This document shows, in pieces, positions 29,177 to 38,261 of a stretch of DNA of 64,000 nucleotides. Each line of letters opens with the position of its first letter. Position 1 is the stretch's first letter. Made by a program: the position numbers and the translations under genes. The DNA is taken from assembly GCF_029229925.1 (NCBI RefSeq), contig NZ_CP107254.1, positions 2,728,001-2,792,000 of the forward strand, given 5' to 3'. The notes below the pieces were generated by a model. The model was not told the DNA's origin, searched no databases, and saw only the letters and a program-made list of their open reading frames with translations. The stretch is from Halorhabdus sp. BNX81 (GTDB taxonomy: Archaea > Halobacteriota > Halobacteria > Halobacteriales > Haloarculaceae).

Positions 29177-29391
29177 TTTCGTCCCGGAACCCGTAGACCG
29201 GCCCCGAAACGACCCGTCAGAGACTGTTTCACGTCCGGAAACGCTGGCCACTGTTTGACGGCCCATCACCGCGTAGCCGCCTGTGCCCGCCCAGGTCGGA
29301 GGCGGGGGGTCAGTATCCGGCCCCGGCTTGCCCGCCGGTTGTCGCTTCCCACCCTAACCCGCCCTGTTTTCCGTTCTGTTTCCGACGGCGA
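29177..29391. other. Intergenic stretch, nothing recognised
   Basis: GC-rich, no frame with family features. Convergent 3' ends of the zinc-finger and HalX genes. Confidence 0.5.
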
Positions 29392-29967
29392 TCACCCACT
29401 TTCGCGCGCAATGTCGTCGAAGGCGTCGAGTAGTTCCGTCGCTTCCCCCAGGAGTCGGCGCACGCGTCGTTCAAGCCGCCGTGACCGTTCCTGCCTGCGC
29501 TGGTAGGCCTCGTGGGACTCGCGCTGATCGGCCGGGAGTTCGGCCGCGATGACCTGTCGCTTCGCTTCGACGCTGAAGTACTCCCCCAGCGTCGCGTACC
29601 CGAGGATGGTACACTGCTGAGTCACGGCCGCCCGGACGTCCTCGCGATCGACCGGCTTACAGAGGTAGTCGTCAAACGGCATGTCGAGGACGTCGAAGTC
29701 GGGATCGATCGCCGTGACCATGATGACCCGCCCGGTGAACGTCATCGCCGCGAGTTCTTCAAGCACGTCGTCGCCGGATATGCCGGGCATGTGCCGATCG
29801 AGGAGGATGACGTCAATCTCGCGATCGCGGACGGTCTCCAGCGCTGTCTCGCCGTCGTAGGCAGTCTCGACGTCACAGAGCCCGCGCAGGCGGAGCGCGT
29901 AGGCGTCCGCGACCTCCCGTTCGTCGTCGACCACCAGCGCGTTCGGGAGTTCGTCGGTGGCACCCAT
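29392..29967 (-). CDS. HalX-domain response regulator
   Basis: 191 residues. Receiver domain with phospho-acceptor Asp in VILLDRHMPGISG (~residue 54), the upstream acidic pair VVDDEREVAD, and the conserved Lys in DDYLCKPVDRED. The C-terminal HalX domain (SVEAKRQVIAAELPADQRE, then a basic RRLERRVRRLL helix) is found only in haloarchaea. No classical DNA-binding domain. Start chosen at MGATDELP (29967); upstream codons belong to the right end of the TnpB element inserted ~33 bp away, so the original promoter was probably displaced. The cognate kinase is not adjacent. Confidence 0.92.
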   Translation of the reverse strand: MGATDELPNALVVDDEREVADAYALRLRGLCDVETAYDGETALETVRDREIDVILLDRHMPGISGDDVLEELAAMTFTGRVIMVTAIDPDFDVLDMPFDDYLCKPVDREDVRAAVTQQCTILGYATLGEYFSVEAKRQVIAAELPADQRESHEAYQRRQERSRRLERRVRRLLGEATELLDAFDDIARESG

Positions 29968-29979
29968 CGGGCACAGTTC

Positions 29980-30110
29980 CGCGGCGACCGCTCTTGAATG
30001 TTCCCCGCGCACGGTGGCGCGGGGAATCCTGCTCTCACGAGGGCAGGCTTCCTGTTTCCACGACGTGACTTGCAGACACAGATTCAAACTGAATCGTGTC
30101 CGTAGCGGTC
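29980..30110 (-). ncRNA. Predicted omega-RNA of TnpB
   Basis: By analogy with characterised TnpB systems, the guide RNA covers the 3' end of tnpB and the right end, with the guide taken from the flank. Two hairpins are visible past the stop region: CCTGC...GCAGG (30028-30050) and the terminal CCCCGCG hairpin (30001-30026). The flank 29980-30000 would be the guide. Boundaries are inferred. Confidence 0.45.
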
Positions 30111-31360
30111 ACAGTCTCAACAGGCGTGTCTTCGGGCCATCCCAGCCCTAACTCCTGAAAGCCTCTCTGCAACACGTTCATCGCCGCATTCGCGTCCCGA
30201 TCCGTCTCGAATCCACAGGAGGGGCAGGAGTGTTCCCTGATCCAGATGGGTTTCGCCGTTTCCACGCCACACCGAGCACACTCTTTGGTTGTTCCCTCGG
30301 GTTCGACCTGCACGACGTGCGTGCCGTGCAGGTCGGCCTTGTATTCGAGGAGCGTGATGAATTGTCGCCACGCCGCGTTCTGCTTGTTCCGGGCGTTTCC
30401 ATCGCCCTGAAGCATCCCCTTCACATTGAGATCTTCCACGAACACCGCATCATACTCACGGACGAGATACTTCGTTATCTTGTGCTGGTAGTCCAGCACT
30501 TTGCGACGAACCCGACGCTTCACCGTAGCGACCTGCTTCCGTTGCTTCTCGTAGTTGTTCGACCCCTTCTCCTTTCGTGAGAGGGTGCGTTGCTCGCGGC
30601 GCAGACGCTCGTATTCGTCTTCGAGATCAAGCCACTCCACTGTCGTTCCGTCCGACGTGTGGATGTAGTTGAGAATGCCGAGGTCGATACCCACGCTGTT
30701 GCTCGCGTCCAACGAGTCCACGTCGGGCTTCTCGGGGAGGGCAGCATCGTCGATTTCCAGCCCGAAAGAGACGAACCACTCGCCAGTTGTCTCCTGTTTG
30801 ACCGTGACTTCTTTAATCGTGGCGTGGTCAGGGATTGGACGTGAGTAGCGGATTTTTACCCACCCAATCTTACTGAAGCGGACGGACGCGTCTTTGTCGT
30901 GGCCCCTCTTTTCATCGAGGTCGAAACCACTTTGGTTGTACGTCACACTCCGGTAATCACTGGGCGCTTGGCGTGTGAGCCGACCGACGTTGTACCCCCT
31001 CTCCTTGAGTTTGCTCAAGACAGTGAGATTGTGGTGGAAGCGTGCGACGGTGGCTTGGGCGGCTTTCGAGTGTAGATCACTGAATAGCGGCCACTTGCGC
31101 TTCCACTCGGGGAGTTTGTTGTTCTGTTCGTACTCGCTCGGCTTGTCGTCCGCGGGGCTATTCTCGTAATCCCAGCGGACGTGGTTGTAGAGTTGGCGAT
31201 GAACATCGAGATGGTGCTCCAGCCGCTCCGCTACCGCTTGTGTCGGGTAAGCTTGGTAGCGGTAGCTGTATTCCATCGCTATCTATTGGTTAGAGATATG
31301 TCGACTTAATGGTTTGTATCCTGGTGTGACGGCTTCATCCCCGACCACGGTGGGTCGGGA
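30001..31360 (-). mobile_element. Solo TnpB element (IS200/IS605 group, IS1341-like)
   Basis: Contains tnpB but no tnpA. Each end carries a hairpin with the same loop: right end 30001-30026 (TTCCCCGCG stem), left end about 31340-31359 (CCCGACC stem), both with CACCGTG read on the element strand. Subterminal palindromes of this kind are what TnpA recognises, so they define the element well; exact cleavage sites are not resolved. The right end abuts the HalX regulator gene. Confidence 0.78.
30035..31276 (-). CDS. tnpB: TnpB RNA-guided endonuclease
   Basis: 413 residues, the ancestor-type nuclease of Cas12, using an omega-RNA made from the element's right end. RuvC residues appear intact: Asp in SVGIDLGILNYI, Glu in VFVEDLNVKGM, Asp in TDRDANAAMNV. 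The zinc finger CARCG...CPSCG lies between the last two. The N-terminal REC/wedge region (YRYQAYPTQAVAERLEHHLD) is present. The coding frame is unbroken, so it may be active even without tnpA; transposition would need TnpA in trans. Confidence 0.93.
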   Translation of the reverse strand: MEYSYRYQAYPTQAVAERLEHHLDVHRQLYNHVRWDYENSPADDKPSEYEQNNKLPEWKRKWPLFSDLHSKAAQATVARFHHNLTVLSKLKERGYNVGRLTRQAPSDYRSVTYNQSGFDLDEKRGHDKDASVRFSKIGWVKIRYSRPIPDHATIKEVTVKQETTGEWFVSFGLEIDDAALPEKPDVDSLDASNSVGIDLGILNYIHTSDGTTVEWLDLEDEYERLRREQRTLSRKEKGSNNYEKQRKQVATVKRRVRRKVLDYQHKITKYLVREYDAVFVEDLNVKGMLQGDGNARNKQNAAWRQFITLLEYKADLHGTHVVQVEPEGTTKECARCGVETAKPIWIREHSCPSCGFETDRDANAAMNVLQRGFQELGLGWPEDTPVETVTATDTIQFESVSASHVVETGSLPS

Positions 31361-31555
31361 TATTCGCCTCGCTCTTTATATAAATGCCGGCCCTTCCGGC
31401 GACGGACAGCAGCGTTCCTCGCCCCCATGCCGAAATCGAGGGGTGCCGACCGGCGTTGATCGCTCGTGTCTGTATAGCTAGAGGGTGTCGAAGACCGCCG
31501 CCTCGATAGCTAGCTGCCATCGATACGGCCCCGGGACACCTCTCCCGATGTACAG

Positions 31556-31987
31556 ATGTCGAGCGAACCACTCCGACCCCGAGTTGGTCCCGACGCACCG
31601 GCAGGCACCCCCTCCGCCACGGATCGAAACGACGAATGGCACCACGACGACCCGACGGCGCTGCTCGAAGCCCTTGGCGACGAGTACACGCGAGCGGCCG
31701 TCGAGGCCGTCCTCGATCAGCCCCGGAGCGGGCGGGAGGTCGCGGCGGCAACCGACATGTCCCGGCCGACAGCGTTCCGACGGCTCAACGCGCTCGTTGA
31801 TCTCGGGATGCTCGAAACCGAGCACCGGATCGACGCGGCCGAGGGCCACCACCACAAAGTGTATCGCCCCGTCGTCGACTCGGTTGCGGTGACCTTCGAC
31901 GACGGCGAGATAACGGTGGTCCTCGAATCAGCCCGCCCGTCCGGCCCCCACGTCGAGCAGTCGACGCCCGTCCCGGCGAACGACTGA
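31556..31987 (+). CDS. ArsR-like winged-helix regulator
   Basis: 143 residues. HTH core: ALGDEYTRAAVEAVLDQPRS, REVAAATDMSRPTAFRRLNA, then a wing with EGHHHKVYRP. A paralogue with the same core (GREL/V-AATDMSRPT) is encoded at 41826-42212; both are next to histidine kinases, although the membrane kinases here are 170 nt downstream. TATA-like TTTATATAAA at 31375-31384 is far upstream. Target genes unknown; likely a regulator partnered with the following sensor pair. Confidence 0.88.
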   Translation: MSSEPLRPRVGPDAPAGTPSATDRNDEWHHDDPTALLEALGDEYTRAAVEAVLDQPRSGREVAAATDMSRPTAFRRLNALVDLGMLETEHRIDAAEGHHHKVYRPVVDSVAVTFDDGEITVVLESARPSGPHVEQSTPVPAND

Positions 31988-32157
31988 GCAGTCGCGTCTC
32001 AGCCGGATCTCGCGACCCCCGGTATCCAAGTGGCGCGGGCCGCCAGTCGAACCCACACGCCAGCGATCACGGGCAGATATAGTCGGCCCCTGCTCTCGGC
32101 CGGGGCCGCCACGTCGATGGCTTCGGACCGACGCGACAGTCGATAGACCACGGACAC

Positions 32158-33816
32158 ATGGCGCCCCTCACTGTACTCCGCCTCGGTATCACCGCGTTCG
32201 CGGCGCTGGTAGCTGTTGGGCTGATCGTAACCCTGCTGGGCGATCGTGAACGGGGCAGTGCCCGTCCACTCCTGGGCGTCGGCCTGGCCACGGCCGTGGG
32301 CACCGTCCTGCACCTGCTGGTCGCCGATCTCACGCCGCCGAACGCGGCGCTCGCGGTGACCGGCTGGGACCTCGATGCGACGGCGTGGGTCGTCGTCGGG
32401 ACGACTACCGCGGTAATCGTCGGCGGGCTGTGGGTACTGTTCGCGTTTCGATACACCGGTCGGTCGCGACGCGTAACGCAGGTGACTGCGGGGATCGTCG
32501 CGGGGGTGTCGCTCGGTGCCGTCGCGATCGCGGGGGTCGCACTCGGTGACCCGTCGACGATCGCCTTTCAGCTGTTGACGGTGGCGTACCTCCTGGTGGG
32601 ATTTCTGGTGACAATCGGCGTGTTCTTGCTCCTGTGGACGTCGATCGGACAGCAGGCAGTCCCGCTCCGGGAACCGGTGTTGCTGTCCGCCGGTGCGATC
32701 GTGTTGCTCGCCGGGAGTTTCGTCGCGCAGCTATTCGAACGGCCGATCCTCCTGCCCGCGCTCACGTCGGTTGGGTGTGGGCTGGTGGTGGTTGCCGTCG
32801 TTCGTTACCCAGTCTTCGAGACGCCACCGGCCGCACGGGTTCTGGGCCGCGATCGGGTTGTCGACGAACTGGCCGACGGCGTGCTCATCGCCGACCGGCG
32901 GGGGCAGCTGCACGACCTCAATCCTGCCGCGGAACGGCTGTTCGACGTCTCGCGGGCGTCGGCCCTGGACGAGCCGATCGAGTCGCTCTTCCCGACGCCC
33001 GTCGCTCCCGGGGAGCTAGCGGGGGACGGGGAACCGCTTCGAGTCGAACTCGCGGACGGGACGACGCTGTCCGTGACGGCCGATCCTGTCACCGACGGGA
33101 GAGACCGTTCGTTCGGCTATCTGGTTCGCTGTACGGACGTCACCGACAGACGACAGCGGGAGGAACAGCTAACCCTGCTCAGTCAGTTCCTCGTCGAGGT
33201 GGTCCGGGGACGCATGGCCGCGGTGGCCGACGAGACGGCGTCGTGGACCGCCGAGCCGGGGGATGGCGACGCCGCGGCGCTCGCGGATCGGATCTGGGAG
33301 CGGACGACCGAACTCACGACGCTCGTCGCGGGGACGCGCTCGATCGAGCGTGCCATCGCCGAGGGGGCGGTCACCCCGGAGCAGCGACTCGGCATTCGGC
33401 CCGTCGTTCGTGAACTCCGTGACTCGATCGCCACCGAGCCGGGTCCACAGATCGCGATCGACGTGCCCGGAGAGCCGATCGATACCACAGTGACCCCGAC
33501 CTTGCTATCGTCGCTCCTCGAACCAGTGCTCGAAGACGCTTGTGCCAACGCAGTGACGCGGGTCGAGATCGCCCTCGACACTGACGGGCCGGCAATCCGG
33601 ATCACCGACGATCGCCCGGTTGGGGCCGAGTGTGGGGAGCAGGAACGCGACGCCGACCTCCCGCTTGCGGTCACACGCCTGGCGCTCGAACAACTCGGTG
33701 GACAGCTCTCGGCGAAGCGGACCGACGACGGGCGATGGGCGGTCGTCGTTGGGCTCCCGACGGCTGACGCACGCGGAGCGGCCCCACCGGCACCGGGCGG
33801 GGGTGACGGAAAGTGA
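32158..33816 (+). CDS. Membrane sensor with degenerate histidine-kinase core
   Basis: 552 residues. Seven hydrophobic segments (residues 1-220, the HisKA_7TM-type sensor), then a PAS domain (DELADGVLIADRRGQLHDLN...), then a kinase-like region. The usual phospho-acceptor box is replaced by LLSQFLVEVVRGRMAAV, with no histidine. The ATP-binding domain is eroded: N-box region LEDACANAVTRVEI and IRITDDRPVGAECGEQ instead of a DDGxGI G1 box. It looks like a pseudokinase that may sense and modulate the intact kinase it overlaps (GTGA). Confidence 0.85.
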   Translation: MAPLTVLRLGITAFAALVAVGLIVTLLGDRERGSARPLLGVGLATAVGTVLHLLVADLTPPNAALAVTGWDLDATAWVVVGTTTAVIVGGLWVLFAFRYTGRSRRVTQVTAGIVAGVSLGAVAIAGVALGDPSTIAFQLLTVAYLLVGFLVTIGVFLLLWTSIGQQAVPLREPVLLSAGAIVLLAGSFVAQLFERPILLPALTSVGCGLVVVAVVRYPVFETPPAARVLGRDRVVDELADGVLIADRRGQLHDLNPAAERLFDVSRASALDEPIESLFPTPVAPGELAGDGEPLRVELADGTTLSVTADPVTDGRDRSFGYLVRCTDVTDRRQREEQLTLLSQFLVEVVRGRMAAVADETASWTAEPGDGDAAALADRIWERTTELTTLVAGTRSIERAIAEGAVTPEQRLGIRPVVRELRDSIATEPGPQIAIDVPGEPIDTTVTPTLLSSLLEPVLEDACANAVTRVEIALDTDGPAIRITDDRPVGAECGEQERDADLPLAVTRLALEQLGGQLSAKRTDDGRWAVVVGLPTADARGAAPPAPGGGDGK

Positions 33817-35483
33817 TCCGCCCCGTCTGGACCGTTCTCGGTGTCATCGTGCTGGGGGCTGGGGTCCTGATCGCGGGGCGAACCGCACGGCGCGAGCATC
33901 CGGGGGCCGTGCCGTACGCGCTGGTCGCCATGCTGCTGGCCGGCCTCGGCGCGACGATCGCGTTGGGCCGCTCCGGGGCAGTGCCGATCGAACTCGACGC
34001 GGTCAGCGAGTTGCTCCTCATCGGGGGGTACGCCTTCGCGTCGCTGTTGTGGATCGCGTTCGTCTTCGAGTACACCGGCCGCGGGCCGGCGATCACGCCG
34101 TGGCGCTGGGTGGTGATCGTGGTCCTGGGCGGCCTGACGGTCGCGAGCACGGCGGTCACGTGGGGCCAGCAGACGGGCAGGATACGGCTGGGCCTGCTCG
34201 GGCAACTGTCGTATCTCACGACGTTCGGCCTGCAGGTGACCGTGTTCTCGCTGGGCTTGCTCGGCGTGATCTTGCTCGTCAGGTCGGCGGTGGCGTATGA
34301 CGACCTGCCGCTTGGCTCCGCGGTGGCGTTCGTCTTCGCAGGGGTCGGGATCTCGTTTCTCCCGCTCTCGATCGGGTACGGCGGCCGAGTGGGCGGCGCA
34401 TCGATCTATGGCGTCGTCTTCCTCCAGTTGATCGCTATCATCGCAGTCTTCGCCTGGATCTCGTTCGGTACCGACGCCTTCGAACGCGCGGCTGCGGCGG
34501 GGCATCTCGCACGCGAGACTGCTCTCGACGCGATGTCCGCGCCCGTGATCGTCGTCGATCGAACCGGCCGACTGCTGGACGTGAACCGGGCCGCCGCGGA
34601 CACCTTCGGCGTCGGGACCACCCGACTCCGGGACCAGTCGCTCGCGGACGTGGTAGACATCCCTAAGGATCCGTCTGTCGAGCAGCCGATCACGCTCGAG
34701 ACAACCGCCGGGCGACGGGAGTTCGTCGTCGACCGGACCGCGATCGACGAGGGCCGCGGCCGTGCCTACCGGTTCGAGGACGTGACGGATCGTCGGACCC
34801 GGGAACAGCGGATTCAGGTCCTCAACAGGGTGATCCGACACAACCTCCGGAACGACCTCGACGCGATCCGCGGGTTCGCGGAACCGATCCGCGACGGGGA
34901 ACTCCCGGCGGCGGAGGCCAGTCAGTACGTCGACCGGATCGGAACGCTCGCGAGCGGGCTGGTCGAGCTCGCCGACGCCGTCGAGCGATCCGAGCGCGTC
35001 CTGACGGAGGCACGCCTCGATCGCGAAGCGTGTGACCTCGTCGCGATCGTGCGGTCGGTCGCCGACGGGGGCGTGGACGGCGACATCACGCTCGACACGC
35101 CGGCGAGCGTCAAGCTCCGATCCGATCGCGACGCCATCGAACTCGTGGTCGTGGAACTGCTCGAGAACGCCGTGACCCACACCGACCGGGAGACACCGTC
35201 AGTGACGATCCGCGTCCGCTCGACGGCCGCCGGTGGGCGGATCGAGGTCGCAGACGACGGCCCGGGGATCCCACCCGAGGAGCGGGCCGTCCTCCTCGAC
35301 GGTGAGGAGACGCCAGTCAGACACGGCAGTGGGATCGGCCTCTGGCTGGTCTACTGGACCGTAACGCGGCTGGGTGGAGACCTATCGTTCGGAGACCGGG
35401 AGCCACGCGGGAGCGTCGTGGTCGTCGACCTGCCGGACTTTGCCACGTCGAGCCGTCCCGAGCGGACGGCGGAGGGAACGTAA
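33813..35483 (+). CDS. Membrane histidine kinase (7TM + PAS + HisKA-type + HATPase)
   Basis: 556 residues, GTG start overlapping the upstream stop. Architecture parallels the preceding gene: seven hydrophobic segments (1-220), PAS (LDAMSAPVIVVDRTGRLLD...), then a full kinase: phospho-acceptor RVIRHNLRNDL (His ~343), N box ELLENAVTH, G1 DDGPGIP, G2 GSGIGLWLV. It autophosphorylates and passes phosphate to an unlinked response regulator; no receiver gene is adjacent. Overlap and shared layout suggest the two proteins work as a pair, possibly as a heterodimer. Confidence 0.92.
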   Translation: MIRPVWTVLGVIVLGAGVLIAGRTARREHPGAVPYALVAMLLAGLGATIALGRSGAVPIELDAVSELLLIGGYAFASLLWIAFVFEYTGRGPAITPWRWVVIVVLGGLTVASTAVTWGQQTGRIRLGLLGQLSYLTTFGLQVTVFSLGLLGVILLVRSAVAYDDLPLGSAVAFVFAGVGISFLPLSIGYGGRVGGASIYGVVFLQLIAIIAVFAWISFGTDAFERAAAAGHLARETALDAMSAPVIVVDRTGRLLDVNRAAADTFGVGTTRLRDQSLADVVDIPKDPSVEQPITLETTAGRREFVVDRTAIDEGRGRAYRFEDVTDRRTREQRIQVLNRVIRHNLRNDLDAIRGFAEPIRDGELPAAEASQYVDRIGTLASGLVELADAVERSERVLTEARLDREACDLVAIVRSVADGGVDGDITLDTPASVKLRSDRDAIELVVVELLENAVTHTDRETPSVTIRVRSTAAGGRIEVADDGPGIPPEERAVLLDGEETPVRHGSGIGLWLVYWTVTRLGGDLSFGDREPRGSVVVVDLPDFATSSRPERTAEGT

Positions 35484-35583
35484 CTATGGTCACGACGAGG
35501 TGTGTAAAGACATCGTTTATGGCGCTGGTCGCCAAACGCTTCCGTCAAGCTGGCCGGTCACCGGCCCAGCCCTCGCTATACCC

Positions 35584-36930
35584 ATGACAGCCCTCCACCG
35601 ACGTCGGTTTCTGGAACTCGGCGCGGCCGCGACTGTCGTCGCACTCGGCGGCTGCCTCGCGGACGACGATACGCCGTCCTACGCGGAGTGGATCCCGGCG
35701 ACAGCTGGCGGCGTCCGTGTCGGCTATTTGGACTTCAGTATCGCAAGAGAGACGACGGCGGGCGAGGAACTGTTGCCGCTGATCCTTCCCGCGGACGCGA
35801 CCGGCGGCCCCGGCGAAGTCCTGACCGAGATTTCTGGCGCCGACAGTGTCGATGATCCGTTGCTCACCTGGCCGCTTGAGATCGGCGGGCGGCTGGTCGC
35901 CGGAGCCTCCATTGCCATTGCCGTGTCCGGTCTCGACTATCTCATCGATCCGGCACAGCCCGACCGCGGTATCGACGAGCTGTTCATGGCGGATACCGTG
36001 GCCGTCGGACGGGGCGAGATCGACCTCGACGAAGCCACAGAGCGGTTGCGTGCCGGATCCGACGACCCCACTGGTGGCATACAACTCGAAGAGAGCGGGT
36101 CGATCGGGGAGTTCACCCTGTACGAACCGAGCGACGACGAGACACTGGACGGCGTCACGGCGATCAGTGAGACCGCCGTCCTCGTCGCCGATACGAGCGA
36201 AGCGATCCGAGGCGTCGTCGAGGCCACGGCGGACGACCGCGCCAGGGAAATCGAGAAGACCGAACCGTTCGAGTGGCTACTGAAGACGGCTGGCGACGGC
36301 CACGTCGCGGGCGGGTGGCTGGGACCGATCGACCTCGGGGACGCGTATTTCGGCGATCCGGCCGAGCGTCCCGTAGCCGACCTCCTCAGGGAAGACGACG
36401 ACGTTCTCGCGTCGGTGCGTTTCGACGCCGACAGCGGCGAGGTCACGGCTTCCCTCGCCGCCCGGCGTCCGCTCGAGGGCGCGACCGCCGAGCAGTTCGA
36501 ATCCCGGTTCGGGTCCGAGAGCGAAGACCACTCGGTGACGGTCAAAGACGAACGCGTGACCGCAAGCGGAACCTACAGCGAGGACGTGCTCGACTTCGAG
36601 TTCACCCGGCCCGACCGGACGGCGACCGGGGAGCCAGACGCGAGCGAGGCCGTCGATCCGCCCGAAGCGGTCGCGAAAGCAGTTCCCGAGGGGGCCTTCG
36701 AGTTTACCTACGTGGAAGGCGACAATCGCGTCCGGGTCGGGATCGTCAAAGAACTCCAGGCCGACGAAGTCACGTTTTCAGCCGTCCAAACGGACTCCGA
36801 GGCCTCGACGACGACACCCCGATCTGGCCTGTACATGTACCTCTACGTCGATCCTGCTGGCGATACGGTCATTGTGACGGCCACCGTCGACGGCACGTCC
36901 GGCGTCGTCGCTCGGAAGGAATTCCCCTGA
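35584..36930 (+). CDS. Tat-exported lipoprotein of unknown function
   Basis: 448 residues. N-terminus RRRFLELGAAATVVALGGC: twin-arginine motif plus lipobox cysteine (~24). The mature part is long, acidic and mostly beta, with repeats of weak similarity and no recognised catalytic motif; it begins ADDDTPSYAEWIPATAGG. It follows the kinase gene by 100 bp, so it could be an extracytoplasmic sensor partner, but a separate TATA (GTTTATGG, 35515-35522) suggests its own promoter. Unknown role. Confidence 0.85.
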   Translation: MTALHRRRFLELGAAATVVALGGCLADDDTPSYAEWIPATAGGVRVGYLDFSIARETTAGEELLPLILPADATGGPGEVLTEISGADSVDDPLLTWPLEIGGRLVAGASIAIAVSGLDYLIDPAQPDRGIDELFMADTVAVGRGEIDLDEATERLRAGSDDPTGGIQLEESGSIGEFTLYEPSDDETLDGVTAISETAVLVADTSEAIRGVVEATADDRAREIEKTEPFEWLLKTAGDGHVAGGWLGPIDLGDAYFGDPAERPVADLLREDDDVLASVRFDADSGEVTASLAARRPLEGATAEQFESRFGSESEDHSVTVKDERVTASGTYSEDVLDFEFTRPDRTATGEPDASEAVDPPEAVAKAVPEGAFEFTYVEGDNRVRVGIVKELQADEVTFSAVQTDSEASTTTPRSGLYMYLYVDPAGDTVIVTATVDGTSGVVARKEFP

Positions 36931-36951
36931 TACTGGTAATCCAGCCGCCGC

Positions 36952-37407
36952 TCAGGTTCGTATCACGATGGTGTTTCCCACCCGGTCACCGAGCCGTCTG
37001 TCCGATTTCGAGACCGCGATCGTGACGATCCCGACCAGGTAAACGAAGGGCAACCAGTCGATGAGCCGGAAGAGGTTCCGAAGGAGCGAGCCCAGAAACG
37101 ACGGCGGTGAGCCGTCCGGTCGCGTCACCGTGATGCTGACGAGGTACTTCCCGACGGTCTTGCCCCACCGCCATTCCAGCACCGTGTGATAGCAGATCGA
37201 GACGGCGAGCCACAGCGCCAGTCCGACGACTGCAGGGCCACCTTCGAGATTCGTCTCGATCCCCTCGCTCGTCGTCTGTAAGTCGCCGCTCACGAAGCCG
37301 ACCGCGGAGACGACGACCATGAACAGGGCGATCCAGACGATCGAGTCGATCGCCATCGCGACGCCGCGAATGCCGACGCCACACCGCCGATCAGTATTCG
37401 ACGTCAT
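36952..37407 (-). CDS. RDD-family membrane protein
   Basis: 151 residues, start MTSNTDRRC at 37407. An RDD domain: GIRGVAMAIDSIVWIALFMV with the acidic residue in segment one, WRWGKTVGKYLVSITVTRPD, and SLLRNLFRLIDWLPFVY. RDD proteins are small membrane proteins, some tied to Na+/H+ antiport or envelope function. Convergent with the upstream lipoprotein gene, divergent from the next gene. Confidence 0.9.
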   Translation of the reverse strand: MTSNTDRRCGVGIRGVAMAIDSIVWIALFMVVVSAVGFVSGDLQTTSEGIETNLEGGPAVVGLALWLAVSICYHTVLEWRWGKTVGKYLVSITVTRPDGSPPSFLGSLLRNLFRLIDWLPFVYLVGIVTIAVSKSDRRLGDRVGNTIVIRT

Positions 37408-37511
37408 TCCTATGTACCGCTGTCTCGGCGGAACGGAAAGACCCGATCTGTGCGTTTCCCCCGGTGAAACACGCCGCCCCGGGTTTTGTTCTCTCCCCCA
37501 TTGGTAGTGGT

Positions 37512-38198
37512 ATGGAACCGATCGAAACATCCCCACGAGACGTTGAAACGACTGCCACGACGCGGTCACCCCCTGCTTTCGACCGCCCGCTCGACTGGGC
37601 GATCGGCGGGGTGCTGGCCGTCCTCGGGTTCCTGATCGCCCTCGGCGGCGGGATCCTGTACGCCGCCGTCGATCGCCCCGAGATCGCGACACTGATTCAG
37701 GAAAGCGAGTTCCGCTCGGACGGCTTCACCGAGGGGGAGGCGATCGACGCGGTGGTGGCACTCGCCGAGTGGGGCGGTATCGGCCTCGTCGCGACCGGCG
37801 TCTCGATCGTGCTCATCGGCGTCGCCGTCGTGGTGGCCCACGGCCGGGCCCGACGCCACGGCCGGGGCACCCCGCGGTGGATCCTCGGCGTGGTCGGCGC
37901 GATCATCAACACCGTCCTCAGCTTCGTCCCGCTCTCGCCGCTGCTGGGCGGCGCGGCCGCGAGTCACCTCTCGACCGATCGCGAGGCGAGCGGCGTCGCA
38001 GCCGGGGCCTTCGCCGGCCTGTTCACGATCGTTCCGGCACTCGTCACCCTCGCGTTCGTCGGCGTCGGGCTGTTCACGGGCCTCCCCGAAGCGACCGCGG
38101 GGGCCGCCGTCGCAGCACTCGTGATCGGCGTCCTCCTCACCATCGTGTATGTCGTCGGGCTGAGTGCCCTGGGCGGGTACATCGGGCATCGATTGTAG
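37512..38198 (+). CDS. DUF5518-type membrane protein
   Basis: 228 residues, four or five hydrophobic segments: GGVLAVLGFLIALGGGILYA, VATGVSIVLIGVAVVVAHG, then GAIINTVLSFVPLSPLLGGA and LTIVYVVGLSALGGYIGHRL. The glycine-rich segment pattern and closing GGYIG suggest the haloarchaeal DUF5518 group. Function unknown. The start is the ATG at 37512 within a short divergent promoter region shared with the RDD gene. Confidence 0.8.
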   Translation: MEPIETSPRDVETTATTRSPPAFDRPLDWAIGGVLAVLGFLIALGGGILYAAVDRPEIATLIQESEFRSDGFTEGEAIDAVVALAEWGGIGLVATGVSIVLIGVAVVVAHGRARRHGRGTPRWILGVVGAIINTVLSFVPLSPLLGGAAASHLSTDREASGVAAGAFAGLFTIVPALVTLAFVGVGLFTGLPEATAGAAVAALVIGVLLTIVYVVGLSALGGYIGHRL

Positions 38199-38261
38199 TC
38201 GACAGCGTCGGATCGCCGGGGGGAACACCCTTAACAGCCCGCCACACGGTGATGGAACACG

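Noticed and set aside
33183-35180. 665-codon minus-strand frame
   Set aside because: Antisense of the two sensor kinases.
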